NCBI GenBank assembly: GCA_038211505.1
Contig: JBBQVO010000039.1
Location: 1 to 21,653, forward strand
Direction: 5' to 3'
Origin: JBBQVO01 sp038211505
GTDB taxonomy: Bacteria > Chloroflexota > Dehalococcoidia > DSTF01 > JACRBR01
DNA length: 21,653 nt
Shown: positions 20,110 through 21,653 of the stretch, piece after piece
How the letters are laid out: each line of letters starts with the position of its first letter
How positions within the stretch are numbered: position 1 is the first letter of the stretch
Program-made: the position numbers and the translations under genes
Notes under the pieces: generated by a model
Database searches by the model: none
What the model saw: only the letters and a program-made list of their open reading frames with translations
Told to the model about the DNA's origin: nothing

Positions 20110-20295
20110 AAACTGCCAAACAAACCTCCCAATGTCGGCTCAAGACACAAAACTGCCAAACGAACCTCCCGTCGTCGGCCCAAAACACAAAACTGCCAAA
20201 CGAACCTCCCGCACCCGCTTTGAAAAACAGCAAACTGCCAAACGAACCCCGCGCCGCCGTCTCCGAAAAAACGGAAACTGCCAAACAAACCCACG
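20110..20295. repeat. Five-copy spaced repeat array (AAACTGCCAAACGAACC type)
   Basis: A 21-nt repeat starts at 20110, 20150, 20190, 20232 and 20275. The first 12 nt, AAACTGCCAAAC, are invariant in all five copies. Steps are 40, 40, 42 and 43 nt. Spacers of 19-22 nt share a GC-rich half and an A-rich half, and several contain short inverted repeats, for example TCCG-AAAAAA-CGGA before copy 5 and TGTC-GGCTCAA-GACA before copy 2. There is no cas gene nearby and the spacers are too similar and short for CRISPR. Function unknown. Confidence 0.75.
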
Positions 20296-20394
20296 ACGGA
20301 GGTAACGACCTGCGAATATCGCGAAACGGCGTTCGCACGCGGCCCGCGACGGACGGAGCTAAAGCCGCGTGTCTGCGATCCCCTGAGTGGCCCT

Positions 20395-20569
20395 GCGCGG
20401 GCTGAAGTGCCGACGCTATGGCGTGCAACGCGCGGCTAACCGTGTCGCGCGAATGTCGCGGCTCCGCCCCGCGCGGGCTGAAGTGCCGACGCTTCGGCTT
20501 GCAACGCGTGGCTAACCGTGCCGCACGAATGTCGCGGCTCCCCGCGCGGGCTGGAAAGCCCGCGCTACA
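20395..20569. repeat. Tandem 76/73-bp repeat with truncated third copy
   Basis: Copies start at 20395, 20471 and 20544 with GCGCGGGCTG. The first two run to 76 and 73 nt with few differences and contain GCTAACCGTG and GAATGTCGCGGCTCC. The third is cut to 26 nt and ends as a hairpin GCGCGGGCTGGAAAGCCCGC. It is downstream of the Rieske-like gene. Confidence 0.7.
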
Positions 20570-20630
20570 TTCCTAGGGCCGGGGTGTTCGATGGCCCGCG
20601 CCAAGACGTGAGATGCATGGTTTGCGGCCA

Positions 20631-20664
20631 GCTATCCGCTAGCCGCTATCCGCTATCCGCTATG
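20631..20664 (+). repeat. Heptanucleotide tandem repeat (GCTATCC)n
   Basis: GCTATCC, GCTAGCC, GCTATCC, GCTATCC, GCTATG: five 7-nt units just after the stop of the Rieske-like gene. Sister of the array at 11952-11979. Confidence 0.65.
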
Positions 20665-20673
20665 AACCTATCC

Positions 20674-21264
20674 TCAGTCGCCGGTGCCGCAGCGGGTGAT
20701 GTCGAAGGGCTCGACGCCGATAACGCCTCGGCTGCGGGTGCACGAGCGCGAACTCGTATCGATGATCAGGTCGCCGTTGTTGTTGATGCTCGTGCCGAAG
20801 CGGTCGAGGTCGCCGTAGCCGACGCCGAATGCGTACGTGCCGTCGGCGCGCCAGACGGCGCGGGCGTTGTTGCAGTCCTCGACGAAGGCGCCGGAGATGC
20901 CGGCGATCGGTTCGAGTGTGCCGGCGCCCTGCGTATCCTGGAACATCACGCGGCAATCGCCGTGCAGCTCCTGCTGGCGCGCGGATTTGTCGTAGAGCGC
21001 GATGAAGGAGCCGTCGGGCATGCGCGTGATGTAGAGATGCTGCGACTCGTAGCGGTTGACGGTGGACGTCGGAAACGCTTCGGCGTTGCCGGCGTCGAAG
21101 CCGCTGATCGGTTGGTCGGCGTTGTCGCCCTCATCAAACGCGAAGCCGATGGCGACGATGATCGCGATCACGACGACGATGCCAACAACGATGCGCGGCA
21201 GGCAGCCGCCAAGCCGCGGCCGGCGTTTCGCCGGCTCGGGCGGAGGCGCTTCGTCTGTCGTCAC
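20674..21264 (-). CDS. Membrane-anchored Rieske-like protein lacking iron-sulfur histidines
   Basis: A 196-aa protein with a Pro-rich, basic N-terminus, one transmembrane helix (24-42) and an extracytoplasmic domain. The sequence GFDAGNAEAFPTSTVNRYES, YITRMPDGSFIALYDKS, GDLDRFGTSI and NGDLIIDTSS follow the order of Rieske [2Fe-2S] domain proteins. However, the ligand motifs C-x-H and C-x2-H read C104-R-V106 and C131-N-N-A134. Both cysteines are kept and both histidines are lost, so no Rieske cluster is expected; the cysteines may form a disulfide. The function is unknown. The start is GTG at 21264, overlapping the enoyl-CoA hydratase stop as GTGA, so the pair is translationally coupled. The Rieske relation is inferred from pattern similarity. 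Confidence 0.7.
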   Translation of the reverse strand: MTTDEAPPPEPAKRRPRLGGCLPRIVVGIVVVIAIIVAIGFAFDEGDNADQPISGFDAGNAEAFPTSTVNRYESQHLYITRMPDGSFIALYDKSARQQELHGDCRVMFQDTQGAGTLEPIAGISGAFVEDCNNARAVWRADGTYAFGVGYGDLDRFGTSINNNGDLIIDTSSRSCTRSRGVIGVEPFDITRCGTGD

Positions 21265-21653
21265 TCGGCCGCCTCGCCTTCATGCCTCACGCGTTCGGCG
21301 AGCATCGACTCCAGCCTCAGCGCATCTTCGAGCGGGAGATCGGCGCCGCGCAGCATCGCTTCTTTCGCGGCACGCAACGCCGCCGGCGATCGCGCGGCGA
21401 GCGTCGCTGCGATCGCCGCCGCCTCATCGTGCAGGCGGTCGCGGGGCACGACGCGGTTGACGAGGCCGCAGCGCAATGCCCGCTGGGCATCGATCGGTTC
21501 GCCGCTGAGGATCATCTCGCGCGCGATGCCGGGCGGGATCGCGCGCGGCAGCGTCTGCGTGCCGCCGGCCGATGGAATGTAGCCGAGCGTCACTTCCGGC
21601 AGCGCGAACGTCGCGTCATCCGAGGCGATCCGCAGATCGCAGAACAGCGTCAG
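21261..21653 (-). CDS. Enoyl-CoA hydratase/isomerase (crotonase) family, partial
   Basis: The C-terminal 130 codons of a gene whose start lies beyond the right edge. It reads from CDLRIASDDATFALPEVTLG through YIPSAGGTQTLPRAIPPGIA to GEAAE. FALPEVTLGYIPSAGGTQ is the crotonase block, and the Glu in PEVTLG is at the position of the second catalytic Glu. The first catalytic Glu/oxyanion loop would be upstream of the edge. It is predicted to hydrate or isomerise an acyl-CoA in fatty-acid or amino-acid breakdown. Its TGA overlaps the GTG of the Rieske-like gene, an unexplained pairing. Confidence 0.88.
   Translation of the reverse strand: MTLFCDLRIASDDATFALPEVTLGYIPSAGGTQTLPRAIPPGIAREMILSGEPIDAQRALRCGLVNRVVPRDRLHDEAAAIAATLAARSPAALRAAKEAMLRGADLPLEDALRLESMLAERVRHEGEAAE

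Larger units (their letters stand above)
19804..20673. other. 870-bp repeat-rich intergenic region
   Basis: 19804-20080 shows nothing recognisable beyond the OsmC leader and SD. After that come a spaced 21-nt repeat array (20110-20295), a GGACGG-type fragment (20350-20371), a 76/73-bp tandem repeat (20395-20569) and GCTATCC heptamers (20631-20664). Open frames here are not credible genes, because the 40-nt repeat period changes frame from copy to copy. Confidence 0.6.

Noticed and set aside
20110..20295. CRISPR array
   Set aside because: Repeats of 21 nt, spacers only 19-22 nt that resemble each other, uneven repeat ends, and no cas genes in the window.
19949..20428. Protein gene on the minus strand over the repeat array
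   Set aside because: The repeat period is 40-43 nt, so successive copies are read in different frames; composition is odd and no start signal is present.
20518..21582. Long plus-strand open frame at the right end
   Set aside because: Low-complexity Ala/Asp/Val shadow of the Rieske-like and crotonase genes.

Overview
The window is GC-rich chromosomal DNA from a bacterium with many GTG and TTG starts. It has short intergenic regions packed with dispersed repeats, and some starts lie only a few bases downstream of a -10-like box. The gene mix fits Chloroflexota or a neighbouring GC-rich lineage: a mycobacterial-type bifunctional Dcd, an alpha/beta-hydrolase/cyclase fusion, a PIN/Phd module, glgA-ROK, OsmC and a Rieske-like membrane protein. 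Taxonomy is inferred from gene style only, since there is no rRNA or other marker. The DNA carries 21 protein-coding genes and no tRNA or rRNA that I could find.

Layout. 1-2194 (+): an exported alpha/beta hydrolase, then a Phd-type antitoxin and PIN toxin pair that overlap at their junction. 2244-5755 (-): a carboxymuconolactone-decarboxylase-like protein, two very small genes (one with a phage-style four-cysteine motif) and a lipoprotein of unknown family. 6109-10555 (+): alpha-L-fucosidase (GH29), an alpha/beta-hydrolase/adenylyl-cyclase fusion and a GH1 beta-glucosidase. 10819-11625 (-): a short-chain dehydrogenase. 11996-13843 (+): dCTP deaminase, a GxxExxY (PD-(D/E)XK-like) gene inside a 574-bp unit with terminal inverted repeats, and a HAD phosphatase. 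14236-18123 (-): glgA, a ROK sugar kinase (overlapping glgA by ATGA) and an MFS transporter. 18440-19803 (-): OsmC-like protein and a SAM methyltransferase. 19804-20673: a repeat-rich intergenic region. 20674-21653 (-): a Rieske-like membrane protein without its iron-sulfur histidines, and an enoyl-CoA hydratase that runs off the right edge.

Theme. The central 12 kb is largely carbohydrate handling: two cytoplasmic glycosidases, a sugar-phosphate-type HAD phosphatase, an MFS carrier, a sugar kinase and glycogen synthase. Freed hexoses could be phosphorylated and stored as glycogen. The cyclase fusion could add cAMP signalling, but no direct regulatory link is visible.

The most unusual material is in the non-coding DNA. 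(1) The GxxExxY gene lies in a compact unit bounded by near-perfect 34-35-bp inverted repeats. Their roughly 10-bp-period CACAGA pattern recurs as solo copies in at least seven other places, suggesting a small mobile or mobilisable family. (2) A five-copy array of a 21-nt repeat lies at 20110-20295 with 40-43-nt spacing, and its short spacers mostly form small hairpins. (3) There are MITE-like palindromes, heptanucleotide tandem repeats and several hairpin repeats. These are the best places to look for something undescribed.
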